From Shewanella acanthi (lineage in GTDB: Bacteria; Pseudomonadota; Gammaproteobacteria; Enterobacterales; Shewanellaceae), in assembly GCF_019457475.1 (NCBI RefSeq), contig NZ_CP080413.1, positions 1,426,001 to 1,490,000 of the forward strand: a stretch of 64,000 nt of DNA. Reading direction: 5' to 3'. Positions 18,365-28,147 of the stretch are shown here, piece after piece. Every line of letters starts with the position of its first letter. Position 1 is the stretch's first letter. The translations under genes were made by a program, and so were the position numbers. The notes below the pieces were generated by a model. The model ran no database searches. It saw nothing but the letters and a program-made list of their open reading frames with translations, and was not told the DNA's origin.

Positions 18365-19232
18365 AAAATTGCAGAAAGTCTTGGCCCGTGCAGGCCATGG
18401 CTCCCGTCGTGAGATGGAGGCATGGATTGCTGCAGGTCGAGTTAGTATCGATGGAGTTATCGCCAATCTAGGTGATCGTATCGAAGCTGATGCGAAAGTC
18501 CGTATTGATGGCAGAGCCATATCGCTAAAGTCAGCCGATGATGTGATTTGCCGTGTGCTGGCATACCACAAACCTGAAGGTGAAATTTGTAGCCGTAAGG
18601 ATCCTGAAGGCCGTCCAACCGTGTTCGACCGTTTACCTAAAGTGCGTGACTCACGCTGGGTTGCGGTAGGCCGTCTGGATATCAACACGTCAGGCCTATT
18701 GCTGTTCACCTCAGACGGTGAACTCGCTAACCGTTTAATGCACCCATCGAACGAAGTCGAGCGTGAATACGCAGTACGTACCTTCGGTGAAGTGCCAGAA
18801 GCTGCGGTGCAGCGTCTGCGTACCGGCGTGATGTTAGAAGATGGTCCAGCCCAGTTCGATGCCATTAAAGCCGCTGGCGGCGAAGGCATGAACCAATGGT
18901 GGCACGTTTGTCTGCGTGAAGGTCGTAATCGCGAAGTGCGCCGTTTATGGGAATCCCAAGAGGTTCAAGTAAGCCGTCTAATCCGTGTGCGTTACGGTAT
19001 GGTGGAATTACCTAAGTCACTGCCACGCGGTGGTTGGGTTGAATTGCCAATCGAGCAGGTTAACTACCTACGCCAATTAGCGGGTCTCGAGCCTGAAACC
19101 CGTACTATGTTGGCTGCCGATAAACACAGCGTGGCCCGTGCTCAAGTAAAGAGTGCGAAAATCCGCCGCGCCGTGCGTAAGCACAAAGTCACTTCAACGG
19201 GTAAGCCGAAGCCAACCCGTCAACGTAGCTAA
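18357..19232 (+). CDS. rluB: 23S rRNA pseudouridine(2605) synthase
   Basis: The 291-aa RsuA-family enzyme has an N-terminal S4 RNA-binding domain ([22 protein letters not shown]) and a catalytic domain with Asp108 in [25 protein letters not shown] and the linker YHKPEGE are also typical. RluB modifies U2605 of 23S rRNA; RluE/RluF relatives differ in length and lack the Lys/Arg-rich C-terminal tail seen here ([20 protein letters not shown]). The start lies inside scpB (8-bp overlap). In E. coli rluB also sits between yciO and yciK, which supports RluB over paralogues. Confidence 0.95.
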   Translation: MSEKLQKVLARAGHGSRREMEAWIAAGRVSIDGVIANLGDRIEADAKVRIDGRAISLKSADDVICRVLAYHKPEGEICSRKDPEGRPTVFDRLPKVRDSRWVAVGRLDINTSGLLLFTSDGELANRLMHPSNEVEREYAVRTFGEVPEAAVQRLRTGVMLEDGPAQFDAIKAAGGEGMNQWWHVCLREGRNREVRRLWESQEVQVSRLIRVRYGMVELPKSLPRGGWVELPIEQVNYLRQLAGLEPETRTMLAADKHSVARAQVKSAKIRRAVRKHKVTSTGKPKPTRQRS

Positions 19233-19254
19233 TCACAAATACGCTTGATTAGTG

Positions 19255-19285
19255 AAAAGGCCGCACTTAACAGTGCGGCTTTTTT
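19255..19285. terminator. Terminator after rluB
   Basis: GCCGCAC / GTGCGGC stem (19260-19279) with a 6-nt loop, extended by AAAA-G/CTTTT pairing and followed by T6. It may also serve the convergent yciK because A runs lie on the other side. Confidence 0.88.
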
Positions 19286-19312
19286 GTAGCCGTTTATTTT
19301 GCTAAACACCCA

Positions 19313-20050
19313 TTATTGCGCGTTAAATTGCTGACCATTCACGTCTAACGAATCTTGACCCATTAAATACAGATAGGTTGGCATGATGTCTTCTGCGGTT
19401 TTAAGATCCATTGGATTTTCAGCTGGATAGGCCATTGCACGCATTTCGGTGCGGGTCGCACCTGGGTTAATGCTGTTTACTCGAACTGAGCTGCCGTCAC
19501 ACTCGTGGGCGAGCACCTGCATCATGCCTTCGGTGGCAAATTTAGAAAATGCATAGGGACCCCAATAAGCGCGGCCCGTTCGACCCACACTGCTAGAGGT
19601 GAAGATAATCGAGGCGCTAGGTGCTTGGCGCATAATCGGCAGTAACGCTTTAGTTAGCATGACTTGAGACGTCACGTTAACTTTCAGTACGTCCTCAAGG
19701 GATTGAATATCGATATGCTCGAAGGGGCCAAGTGCGCCTAGGATGCTGGCGTTATGCAGCAGGCCATCTAAATGCCCAAACTGTTCGCTAATGGTATCAG
19801 CCATATCGCGGTAGTTTTGCTCGGTGGCGCCCTTCATATCTAAGGGTACTATGGCAGGAGTAGGGTAACCAGCAAGTTCAATTTCATCGTAAACCGCTTC
19901 GAGTTTTTTCACGGTTTTACCCAGTAGGATCACAGTGGCGCCATGTTTTGCAAATTCAACGGCGGCAGCACGGCCAATGCCTGCCCCAGCCCCCGTGACT
20001 AAAATCGTTTTACCTTTAAGTAAATCTTTTGCAGCTTGATATTCCAACAT
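19313..20050 (-). CDS. yciK: Short-chain dehydrogenase/reductase YciK
   Basis: The 245-aa SDR oxidoreductase has the nucleotide-binding VTGAGAGIGRAAAVEFAKHGATVILLGK, the LHNAS segment, the catalytic Ser in FTSSSVGR, and Tyr/Lys in YAFSKFATEGM. The start at 20050 gives MLEYQAAKDLLKGKTILVTGAG, matching E. coli YciK (252 aa), and has GGGGA upstream. The longer frame to 20146 would add 32 unsupported residues that run through operator-like palindromes. Substrate unknown. It sits between rluB and sohB as in E. coli, but is divergent from the inserted lipase gene. Confidence 0.9.
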   Translation of the reverse strand: MLEYQAAKDLLKGKTILVTGAGAGIGRAAAVEFAKHGATVILLGKTVKKLEAVYDEIELAGYPTPAIVPLDMKGATEQNYRDMADTISEQFGHLDGLLHNASILGALGPFEHIDIQSLEDVLKVNVTSQVMLTKALLPIMRQAPSASIIFTSSSVGRTGRAYWGPYAFSKFATEGMMQVLAHECDGSSVRVNSINPGATRTEMRAMAYPAENPMDLKTAEDIMPTYLYLMGQDSLDVNGQQFNAQ

Positions 20051-20104
20051 GAAATTTAATTCCCCGCGGCGAGAATGCCCGCCCTTTCTAGCACTGTTGA
20101 ATAA

Positions 20105-20170
20105 GTAAACAATTGTTTGAAACAATCGCATGAATGCCCGTTGCAAATAGTGAGATTGTTTGTAACAAAC
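20105..20170. promoter_or_regulatory. Paired operator-like palindromes upstream of yciK and the lipase gene
   Basis: Two inverted repeats built from AAAC/GTTT half sites lie here: AAAC-AATT-GTTT (20107-20118) and GTTTG-TAA-CAAAC (20158-20170), about 50 bp apart. The first resembles the GAAAC-N4-GTTTC type palindromes bound by TetR-type fatty-acid regulator PsrA. A link to a lipase gene would make sense, but the match is mine by eye. Confidence 0.45.
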
Positions 20171-20312
20171 TTGTAGCTAACTCAAAAATTTTACGATAAC
20201 TTGGAACGAGTTAGGGCAAAAATAAGCCCTATTTAGTCCGTTGCGTTCGCGTTATTGTGACTAAATTTTTTGGGGAAAACAAAATTATTACAACAAGATT
20301 TGGGGAATAAAC

Positions 20313-22796
20313 ATGAAAAGACTCATTTTATGTGTGGCAATTGCATCAGCATTGGGCCTCACGGGATGTGGAGAGGACAGTTATAACGATATTAAAGACA
20401 ACACTGAATCCCTCACGCCACTCTCAACAATGGTATTTGACCCCGCAAACGCGAAAGTACCATTACCCAATGACTTGTTATTCAGTGGCACAAATGATGG
20501 TACCTTAACTATCCCTGGTGAAAGTTCTGGTAATTACGCCGATCCACAAATCGCCCTTGGTGGATTAGACGGCTGGTCTACCACGTCGCCGATTTCTATC
20601 GATGTTAATTTAGCGACTACGCGCGATGGCATGCCGCTGACTCTGATGGCGGCTTCTGTTGCACAGCCTGGCGCCGTGCGCGTATTTGAAGCAACTGTCG
20701 GTGGCCCGCTGTCTTCGGATGCTGAATGTACCGCTAAACCATCGGTTTCAGCCTGTAAAGTGGGTGATGAGCTGCAATTTGGTGTCGACTTTGTGTCGAT
20801 GGCCTCAGGCAATTCAGTGGTTATTATTCCACTTAAGCCCTTAAAAGCGGGTCAATCTTATGTTTACGCGACTACCAACCTTATTCAAGATTCCGAAGGT
20901 CGCAGCATTGCGCCATCTTCGACCTATAAATCGGTGTCGATGGATATCGATACTCTGCCGTTAGAGACGCCCGATCAGCTGATGCTGCAAACGCTGATCA
21001 ACAGTTACGTTAAGGGCATTGCCTCAGCGCACAATGTCGATACTTCGACGATTACTTACTCGGGATTATTCACGACTCAGTCGGTCACTGATGTCTATGA
21101 AACAACCAAGCTGCTTATGGCGCAAGGTGCTCCCTATGCCCCAAGCTTTGCCCAAGCGCCAATGGCTGCGGGTATTACAGTTGCTCAAGCTGCGGGTTTA
21201 ACTGCAGCTGATGGCGCAGCTTATGTGGTTTCAAATCTAGCGGATGTGTATACCGCGAAAATTAAATTGCCAATCTATGGTGAGTGTTCATCAGTTAGCT
21301 GTCTGTCATCAGCGGGAGAGCCATTGATTAATGGACGCTGGATGGCGCAGGGTGACAGCCCTGTATCTGTGCTTCTAGCGTTGCAAGCAGGTACCTTAAG
21401 TCAGACTAACTTTGCTGCACAGGCCGTAGCGAATGGTATTGCTAACCCTACCGATGCTCTTGCTAATCCTGCGCTAATGGCGGGTAAAACTTGGCTGTTA
21501 GACGATGGCACTGCTGCGGATAAAACTAAGCACCTTACCAAATTCAACCCAATCCCTGCGATTAAAGGTTATGAAACAGTATCTGTGCTGATTAGCGTGC
21601 CGAACGCGACTAAGCTCGCAGCCTTCTATCAGCAGCAGGGTTTAACCTTCACTGTGCCAACTAATGGCTGGCCTACAACGATTGCGCTGCACGGTTTAGG
21701 TGGCGGTAAAGAAATGTCGTTAGCCTATGCGGGCTCCTACGCCGCCATGGGCGTAGCGACTATCGCGATTGATATGCCGCTGCACGGTGAGCGTTCGTTC
21801 GATGCCAATGGCGATGGCGTTTATGAGGTTTCAGCGAGCGATCCATCCTACGGCAGTGTGATTGGGAAACCCGATGCCTTTACAAACGGTAATCCGCTGG
21901 TGTTTGTGAATATCGGCAGTACCTTATCAGTACGTGACAACTTCCGTCAGGCCACTATGGACCATTTAGCGCTGCGCTTAGCGTTAACCGGCTATGCGCA
22001 AGCGTTAGCCCAGGCAAGTGCACCACAACTATTTGATGTGAGTAAGATTAGTGCTCAGGGTCTAAGCTTAGGTGCGATTGTCGGTACCGATTTTGCGACC
22101 TACGCAAGTACTGGCATGACTAACCCGATGACGGGTGATGCATTGCCAAATCCTTACGCAATCAATGCGGTGACTCTTGCTGCTCCAGCTGGCGGTTTAG
22201 CGGGTACATTTGCTGCATCTGCGACCTTTGGTCCAGTCCTGTTTGACAATGTCACTGCATCGGATAGCTTTAAAGCGATGGTTAATGCGGCCAATACTGC
22301 AGGATATGAGATGGGTAGCCCAGAATATGCGGCATTAGTGGAGGCCGTGTACGCTAAGTTCATCCCAACCTTCGCCTTTGCGGTGCAAACGGCAATTGAT
22401 TCGGCGGACCCTATCAACCATGCAGCTATGCTTAAAGAAACTGGCTTGCCAGTTCACCTGATGGAAATCGTTGGCGATGGCAACGGTAACTTACCCGATC
22501 AAGTGCTACCAAATGGCGATGCAAGCTTCCCGTTATCGGGCACTGAGCCGCTGATCGCTAGCCTGGGTTTACCTTGCGTGGATGCTACCACTAAAGGCTC
22601 TGGTGTGGTGCGTTTCAGTAAAGGGCACCACAGCTCGATTGTCGACCCAAGTGAAAACGCAGCTACTGACGGTATGGCAGCACAGGCCACGGTTGAAATG
22701 CAAACACAAGCTGCAACCTATGCCCTCACTGCGAGTAAAGGTGAAGCCACGATTTTAGTGAGCGATAACAGCGTGATCGCCACTTGCGCTAACTAA
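20313..22796 (+). CDS. VolA/Pla-1-type surface lipase lipoprotein
   Basis: The 827-aa precursor begins with a lipoprotein signal peptide ending in the lipobox LTGC (Cys19), so it is likely lipid-anchored in the outer membrane. Residues to about 300 match the bacterial virulence-factor lipase N-terminal domain (FDPANAKVPLPNDLLFSG). The C-terminal alpha/beta-hydrolase part has LHGLGGGKEMS as oxyanion loop, DMPLHGERS, the nucleophile elbow GLSLG with Ser585, and a late GHHSS segment likely holding the His. Family members (Vibrio VolA, Aeromonas Pla-1) are lysophospholipases or lipases that release fatty acids at the surface. It is monocistronic and ends in a strong terminator. Confidence 0.9.
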   Translation: MKRLILCVAIASALGLTGCGEDSYNDIKDNTESLTPLSTMVFDPANAKVPLPNDLLFSGTNDGTLTIPGESSGNYADPQIALGGLDGWSTTSPISIDVNLATTRDGMPLTLMAASVAQPGAVRVFEATVGGPLSSDAECTAKPSVSACKVGDELQFGVDFVSMASGNSVVIIPLKPLKAGQSYVYATTNLIQDSEGRSIAPSSTYKSVSMDIDTLPLETPDQLMLQTLINSYVKGIASAHNVDTSTITYSGLFTTQSVTDVYETTKLLMAQGAPYAPSFAQAPMAAGITVAQAAGLTAADGAAYVVSNLADVYTAKIKLPIYGECSSVSCLSSAGEPLINGRWMAQGDSPVSVLLALQAGTLSQTNFAAQAVANGIANPTDALANPALMAGKTWLLDDGTAADKTKHLTKFNPIPAIKGYETVSVLISVPNATKLAAFYQQQGLTFTVPTNGWPTTIALHGLGGGKEMSLAYAGSYAAMGVATIAIDMPLHGERSFDANGDGVYEVSASDPSYGSVIGKPDAFTNGNPLVFVNIGSTLSVRDNFRQATMDHLALRLALTGYAQALAQASAPQLFDVSKISAQGLSLGAIVGTDFATYASTGMTNPMTGDALPNPYAINAVTLAAPAGGLAGTFAASATFGPVLFDNVTASDSFKAMVNAANTAGYEMGSPEYAALVEAVYAKFIPTFAFAVQTAIDSADPINHAAMLKETGLPVHLMEIVGDGNGNLPDQVLPNGDASFPLSGTEPLIASLGLPCVDATTKGSGVVRFSKGHHSSIVDPSENAATDGMAAQATVEMQTQAATYALTASKGEATILVSDNSVIATCAN

Positions 22797-22812
22797 ACGG
22801 CTTTAAAATGCT

Positions 22813-22840
22813 AAAAACCCAGCCTATGCTGGGTTTTTTT
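22813..22840 (+). terminator. Terminator after the lipase gene
   Basis: AAAAACCCAGC (22813-22823), loop CTAT, GCTGGGTTTTTTT (22828-22840): an 11-bp stem with a long U tract, 17 bp after the stop. Confidence 0.92.
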
Positions 22841-22909
22841 ATGGCGCTTTAGGCTGTTAGAATAGCCCGCACTAAAAGGGCTAATGTAAGGCTCACAAGG
22901 GAGATCACT

Positions 22910-23926
22910 TTGGAATTTTTATACGAATATGGCATGTTTCTGGCCAAGGCCATCACGATTGTGGTCGCGGTTGTTGCAGTAATCATTGTGGTGTTGGCGT
23001 CGACGGTCAAGCACAAGTCAGATAAGGGTGAGCTTAGGATCACTAATCTCAGCGAAGAATTAGAAGATTTGAAACATAGCCTTAAGGAAGAGTTGTTGAC
23101 CAAAAAGCAATTTAAGGCCTATGAAAAACAACTTAAAGCGGATGAGAAAGCCAAAGAGAAGGCCGAGGAAGAAGCTGTTAAGGGCAAAGTTTTTGTGCTC
23201 GATTTTAAGGGCAGCATCGATGCCGCTGAAGTCGCTTCCCTACGTGAAGAAATTAGCGCCATTTTAACCATCGCCGAAAAGGGCGATGAAGTCGTGGTGA
23301 ATGTCGAGAGTGGCGGCGGTATGGTACATGGCTATGGTCTTGCATCGAGCCAACTTGACCGTCTACGTCAGGCCGAGATCCCATTAACTGTGTGTGTCGA
23401 TAAAGTAGCGGCGAGCGGCGGCTACATGATGGCCTGTGTGGCCAATAAAGTCTACGCAGCGCCTTTTGCAATTGTCGGCTCTATCGGTGTGGTGGCGCAG
23501 TTGCCTAACTTTAATCGTCTGCTGAAAAAGCATGAAATCGATTACGAGCAGCACACTGCTGGTGACTTTAAGCGTACCCTCACCGTATTTGGTGAAAACA
23601 CCGACGAGGGCAGACAGAAATTCCAGCAGGAACTTGAAGAGACCCATGAACTGTTTAAGGGCTTTGTGAGCAAATACCGCCCTGAACTGGATTTAGCTAA
23701 AGTTGCGACCGGTGAGCATTGGTATGGTCAGCAGGCAATCGAGCTGGGTTTAATTGATGCTATCTCTACCAGTGACGATGTGCTCATGGCTCTGGCGGGT
23801 GATCGTGACGTCTACAAACTGCGTTATCAGGTGCGTAAAAAACTTGCCGATAAGATCGCCCACAGCGCCTCGTTATCGGTGAATGCGATTTTTAATCGTC
23901 TGATGGAAAAGAACCGCCCGCTGTAA
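22910..23926 (+). CDS. sohB: SohB, inner-membrane S49 peptidase
   Basis: The 338-aa membrane-anchored serine protease of the SppA family has one N-terminal membrane span (about res. 11-33), a highly charged Lys/Glu coiled region (about 45-90), then the protease domain. The nucleophile is probably Ser169 (AASGGYMMA) and the general base Lys221 (AGDFKRTLT), with VGSIGVVAQ between them. E. coli SohB is 349 aa. The start codon is TTG, supported by a very good AAGGGAG seven bases upstream; no ATG lies in the right place. Monocistronic with its own terminator. Confidence 0.94.
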   Translation: MEFLYEYGMFLAKAITIVVAVVAVIIVVLASTVKHKSDKGELRITNLSEELEDLKHSLKEELLTKKQFKAYEKQLKADEKAKEKAEEEAVKGKVFVLDFKGSIDAAEVASLREEISAILTIAEKGDEVVVNVESGGGMVHGYGLASSQLDRLRQAEIPLTVCVDKVAASGGYMMACVANKVYAAPFAIVGSIGVVAQLPNFNRLLKKHEIDYEQHTAGDFKRTLTVFGENTDEGRQKFQQELEETHELFKGFVSKYRPELDLAKVATGEHWYGQQAIELGLIDAISTSDDVLMALAGDRDVYKLRYQVRKKLADKIAHSASLSVNAIFNRLMEKNRPL

Positions 23927-23955
23927 TAGCACTCTTAACCTATCAAATAACTCCT

Positions 23956-23984
23956 AAAAACGCCTGCCCTTGCAGGCGTTTTTT
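23956..23984 (+). terminator. Terminator after sohB
   Basis: AAAAACGCCTGC (23956-23967) pairs with GCAGGCGTTTTTT (23972-23984) around a 4-nt loop. Confidence 0.92.
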
Positions 23985-24170
23985 ATGCCTGCGATTTCAC
24001 CTTTAAAAAATCAACACAATATATTTACAATTAATTTACTTTTAAGCTGTTCAAACTTTTGCAGATCCGAGACACTAGAGCGACGGGGAGCGAGTGATTT
24101 GGCTTTTAAGCTTAATTGCAAAAGGCCAAGCGCTAAAAAAGAAAAATAACAACAAAGCAAAGGGTGATGC

Positions 24171-25190
24171 ATGTTAGCGCGCGTCGATTATAAGACCAAT
24201 TTAATGGTGGGCGATCAAACTTATCCGGCGTTTGAGCTGCGTAATATTCTGGATTTTATTGGACTGGAGTTAGGAACCTCAGCGCAGCAGCTAGTTTGCC
24301 AGCACCTAGGCGTTGGCCGCCTTGAACTTGGCCACTGTCAATTTGTCTATGTCTGGCAGGTGGAATACGCCATGGTTTATCTGCAAACCCAAAGCGCCGA
24401 TCCCGATATCGGCACAAGGCTTGGCTTGAGTTACCGCGTTGACAGTTTAGATGTGTTGCTTCCTCATCTTTCGCGATTTGATTCCTTAGAGGAGTGCCTG
24501 CAATTTGTTGTTAACCATCCGCAGTTGGTGGGCAGTTTCACCGATACGCTGCTTCGAATCGAAGATGAAAAGCTCTGCGTGCGCTGGCTCAACACTGGGC
24601 GGATTGAGCCTGCTCAATATGGTTTTCAGTTCCTCCATAGCATAGGTTCGCTTTTGGGGCTCGCCCGTGAATTAACCGGTCAGCCTATTGAGCTTGTGCA
24701 AATATTCCTCGCTGAGCCAGCGCGCAATGAGGCGTTTTTAACTCGAGTGACGGGGGCTCAGATTCATTTTAATGCCGAATATTACGAGTGGCGGATTGCC
24801 CTGAGCCAATTGGCATTACCAATCAACTATACATTCCCATTTCATATCGATACCGCTAATCAAGTGGATCACGGCTCTTTTATTGATACAGTGTTAAATG
24901 CGATTAGAGAGAGCTTCCCCGAGGTACTTAATCTTGATGATATGGCGGCCAAGTTACATATGAGTGCCCGCAGTTTTAGGCGTAAATTGGCGCAGCTAGG
25001 TTCGAGCTACCAACGCTTAGTGGATCAAGTACGCTGCCAGCGGGCGATTGGACTCATTTTGGCGAACGAGCTCAGTATTGGTGCCATTGCCGAAACAATG
25101 GGCTATAGCGATGTGAGCCATTTTCGCCAGTCCTTTAAGCATTGGATTGGCCATCCGCCAGGGTATTTCAGTCGGTTAAACAGTCTCTAG
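24171..25190 (+). CDS. AraC family transcriptional regulator (OruR/GbuR-like architecture)
   Basis: The 339-aa regulator has an N-terminal ligand-binding domain of the Arabinose_bd type (about res. 20-205) and a C-terminal AraC DNA-binding domain (about 240-335). The latter has two helix-turn-helix units; the second shows IGAIAETMGYSDVSHFRQSFKHWIGHPPGYFSR. This domain order is shared by regulators of amino-acid or fatty-acid catabolism, but I cannot assign an effector. It is not paired with an obvious target: sohB upstream is separated by a terminator and the next gene is convergent. Confidence 0.88.
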   Translation: MLARVDYKTNLMVGDQTYPAFELRNILDFIGLELGTSAQQLVCQHLGVGRLELGHCQFVYVWQVEYAMVYLQTQSADPDIGTRLGLSYRVDSLDVLLPHLSRFDSLEECLQFVVNHPQLVGSFTDTLLRIEDEKLCVRWLNTGRIEPAQYGFQFLHSIGSLLGLARELTGQPIELVQIFLAEPARNEAFLTRVTGAQIHFNAEYYEWRIALSQLALPINYTFPFHIDTANQVDHGSFIDTVLNAIRESFPEVLNLDDMAAKLHMSARSFRRKLAQLGSSYQRLVDQVRCQRAIGLILANELSIGAIAETMGYSDVSHFRQSFKHWIGHPPGYFSRLNSL

Positions 25191-25245
25191 CTTAAAAATG
25201 ATGTCACAAACTAATGGGTAAGCTTTCCAGACAATTCTCAGACAG

Positions 25246-25461
25246 TTAGTCGGGTTTTGCCCATTTAGAAATAGCAAGCAGGATAATGCCAATCACTAAA
25301 ATGCCGAGAATAAAGCTTAACAGCAGTGACTCGACCATATGCATAAAACGGTAGGGAAAATGAAAAGGCTGTAGCGTCACTAGGCCGATAATGGCGAAGA
25401 TAATGATGTAAATATAGCAGTGGGACAAAATCGCGAGTAAAAACCGTTTCAACCGCGCCAT
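25246..25461 (-). CDS. Small two-span membrane protein of unknown function
   Basis: The 71-aa protein has a basic start (MARLKRFLL), two hydrophobic spans (about res. 8-30 and 44-65) and a positively charged end (SKWAKPD). I do not recognise the family. Coding is supported by AGG ahead of ATG and by the membrane-protein-like composition. It is convergent with the AraC gene, 55 bp apart. Confidence 0.65.
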   Translation of the reverse strand: MARLKRFLLAILSHCYIYIIIFAIIGLVTLQPFHFPYRFMHMVESLLLSFILGILVIGIILLAISKWAKPD

Positions 25462-26221
25462 AGTGTACCTGTCGTGTCCTGTTGCTGGCTTATGTCCCTT
25501 CGTCGACCGGAATAAGGGTCGAGAAGAATGTAAAGCGATGCTTGGTTGTTATTGAGTTAAGAGACGTTGTTTATGTTTTAAGTGCTGAACTAAATGCAGA
25601 ACTAAGTGTTGGACTTAGTGTTGCAGTCAGCGAATAAGTCGCGCGGCGCTATTCCACCACAACGGCAGAAACAGTCAAACAAAAGTATGTAGGATAACGT
25701 AGCGATACCGCACTGGGTGTCGATTATTTCGGCAGTGGTAAATGCTTGAACCGACTTACGGAAGATAAGCTGCTTAGTGGACAACTCTAATGGGATGCTA
25801 ATTTAGCAAGCAACCACACCAACAATATTCCATGATCAATTCCGATACAGATAACTACTAAGCTCGTTCTTATGCCCGCATCATTGAAATCCAGTAATCC
25901 CTATGTGGGAAAACGGCCAAGGTTATCAAGCCTGCAGCTAATCCAGACAAATCCCCAAAGCAGATATTCGTTCAAAAAAACTGCTTGTTGCCTCTGAGAA
26001 CACCCATATCGTCCTCAGCTGCCCTATAGCTAACCTAACGATGAACGCGACGATTTCTTCCATGTGATTCAGATAGTCCCTTCGATGCTAAAGACTGATA
26101 TCGGTGATAAATCCGGTAGTCTTTTATAAAAAACTTTTTCAAACAATGCGATAAGTAAAACAATAAAAAACGGGATAGGCTTTCACCTATCCCGTTTTCG
26201 CATAAAGACTATCGCTGTGAC
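25462..26221. other. Intergenic region of 760 bp, apparently non-coding
   Basis: Apart from the amidase terminator at its right end and small hairpins (for example CTAAGT / ACTTAG at 25602-25618), no supported gene is seen. All six frames carry frequent stops. The minus-strand frame at 25602-25784 has no ribosome binding site or recognisable motif. The stretch may be decayed coding DNA, but I could not match it to any family. Confidence 0.5.
26165..26198 (-). terminator. Terminator after the amidase gene
   Basis: CGGGATAGG / CCTATCCCG stem (26171-26179 with 26186-26194), with six A on the plus strand before it (26165-26170), which reads as a U6 tract on the minus strand. TTTT on the other side makes it potentially bidirectional. 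Confidence 0.9.
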
Positions 26222-27928
26222 TTATTCCCCCAGCGCGGGCGTGCGTGGTGGAATTATGCGTCTGTTACCCGTTGATTCAAACGCGCCCGCTAAGGTCAGC
26301 AGCTTGTTATCATCGTAAGCGCGACCTGCGAAGGTTAAGCCCACAGGCATGCCGATATCGGCCATCACGCCCATAGGTACTGTCACGGTCGGGACACCTA
26401 AGTGGCGGATGGCGAGGTTGCCATTAGCGACCCAAACCCCGTTGCTCCAAGCGATGTCGGCGGACGCTGGGTTAACGTGCGCATCGCTTGGACCCACATC
26501 GGCCACGGTCGGGAACAGCACCGCATCGAGTTTAAGCGCATCCATCCAGTCTTCTAAATCGAGCTTGCGGGTCTTTTCAAGCCCTCGCAGACCATCGGGA
26601 ATGCTGTCGATTTCATCGAAGGATTTAAGGCCGCGTTTCGCCATATTGACGTATTCGTCCATGCCCGCCGCTAAGTCGCCCTCACGGTTTGGCAGTGTGC
26701 CTAAATCGTGTGGGAAAATCAGATGGCCGTTAACATCGGCAAGTTTGTTGAGTTTGGGGTCATTATTGGCGCGCAGGAATTCATCGAAGGCCCAGCCCGA
26801 TAATTCCCACAGCTCATCGTTTAAGAACTCAGGGCTCACTATTCCGCGGTTAAATACGGTTGGCGCACCCGGACGGTCACCTTCACAGTTTGATACCAGC
26901 GGAAAATCCACCTCAATCACTTCGGCGCCAGCGGTTTCTAAGGCGCTGCGCGCCGCTTCCCATAAATCGATAACCGAGGCGCGGGTATGGATTCGTTGAC
27001 CCGTTGGGCCGCCAATTCCTGGATTTTCGCTCGTGCCCGCAAGTTCATCCTTATTGATAAACATGCGCGGCACGCCAAAGCGTTTGCCCTTTAAGTTCTC
27101 GCTAGTAGCGGCAAGTTCTAGGTAAGAGGCAGGGCGAATGCTCGATGCCTTAGGGATATTCACCCAAGGCTGCATACGCCACAAATCGCCACGGGTAATA
27201 GGGTCATCGGCCACAATCACATCCAGCACTTCGAGCATATCGGCCATAGTGCGGGTGTAGGGCACAACCACATCCATGGTCGGAGTCAAAGGCCAGTTAC
27301 CCCGCACCGAAATCACCCCGCGCGAGGGGGTGTAGGCGCAAAGGCCATTGTTTGATGCAGGACCACGGCCACTCGACCAGGTTTCTTCGGCAAGGCCGAA
27401 GGCCGAATAACTTGCCGCCGTTCCCGTACCCGCGCCATTGGACGAACCCGAGGCGAAGGGCGCCGTTAAATAGTCGCCATTGTAGGGGCTTTCAGCGCGG
27501 CCATAGTGACCACGTTGCATGCCGCCGTTCGCCATCGGTGGCATATTGGTTTTGCCTAAACAAATGGCTCCGGCGGCGCGCAGGCGCTCAACGGTAAAGG
27601 CATCGTATTGAGCGACCAGATTTTTAAAGGCTGGGCTGCCCGAGGCAGCGGTTAAGCCCTTGACCAGATAACTGTCCTTAGCGGTGTAAGGAATACCATC
27701 GAGCGGGCCGAGTGTCTCACCACGGGCGCGGCGCGCATCTGAGGCCTCGGCTTCTTTAATGGCGTCTTCATTACGCACCACCAAGGCATTGAGCTTGGTT
27801 TTGGTGGCTGGGCCGTCATAGGCATCGACCCGCGCTAAATAGGATTTCACCAGTTCGACCGCCGTGGTGCGGCCAGATTCTAGCGCGCTGCGCAGCTCGG
27901 CTATGGAAACTTCAGTGACTTCGAACAT
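26222..27928 (-). CDS. Amidase-signature family hydrolase
   Basis: The 568-aa amidase has the Ser-cisSer-Lys triad layout. The Lys is in PLDGIPYTAKDSYLVKG (about res. 93-109), the cis-Ser in FASGSSNGAG (about 165), and the nucleophile in WSSGRGPASNNG (about 190). The usual DTGGSIRxPA before the nucleophile reads ETWSSGRGPA, so it is a divergent branch. There is no signal peptide, so a cytoplasmic amide or carbamoyl substrate is likely but unknown. It lies 220 bp downstream of agmatine deiminase on the same strand. A role in releasing putrescine from N-carbamoylputrescine would fit the context but is speculation; that step is normally done by a nitrilase-type enzyme. Confidence 0.85.
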   Translation of the reverse strand: MFEVTEVSIAELRSALESGRTTAVELVKSYLARVDAYDGPATKTKLNALVVRNEDAIKEAEASDARRARGETLGPLDGIPYTAKDSYLVKGLTAASGSPAFKNLVAQYDAFTVERLRAAGAICLGKTNMPPMANGGMQRGHYGRAESPYNGDYLTAPFASGSSNGAGTGTAASYSAFGLAEETWSSGRGPASNNGLCAYTPSRGVISVRGNWPLTPTMDVVVPYTRTMADMLEVLDVIVADDPITRGDLWRMQPWVNIPKASSIRPASYLELAATSENLKGKRFGVPRMFINKDELAGTSENPGIGGPTGQRIHTRASVIDLWEAARSALETAGAEVIEVDFPLVSNCEGDRPGAPTVFNRGIVSPEFLNDELWELSGWAFDEFLRANNDPKLNKLADVNGHLIFPHDLGTLPNREGDLAAGMDEYVNMAKRGLKSFDEIDSIPDGLRGLEKTRKLDLEDWMDALKLDAVLFPTVADVGPSDAHVNPASADIAWSNGVWVANGNLAIRHLGVPTVTVPMGVMADIGMPVGLTFAGRAYDDNKLLTLAGAFESTGNRRIIPPRTPALGE

Positions 27929-28147
27929 TTTTCCCTCCCAAAGAAAGCTTTGTGCTCTCCCTGCTTTCTTAATGCTTTTGGCTCAAATCGTTTAGGCATT
28001 GGTTCATGTTTTAAATGCCATTTACCCAATGCCTTGATCTAGTTAAGCTATGTATCAGTGCTATGTATCAAAGCTTTTCTGCTGATAACTGATTTAATTA
28101 GCTAGCTCATTAGCAAATGAGCTCACGTATTACTTGCTCGTTGGGAC

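Noticed and set aside
18338..18889. Long minus-strand frame opposite rluB (183 codons)
   Set aside because: It is antisense to a secure rluB gene, with Ser/Arg/Pro-rich composition typical of shadow frames.
25602..25784. 60-codon minus-strand open frame in the 760-bp gap
   Set aside because: No ribosome binding site or family likeness; several Cys and a non-protein-like order.
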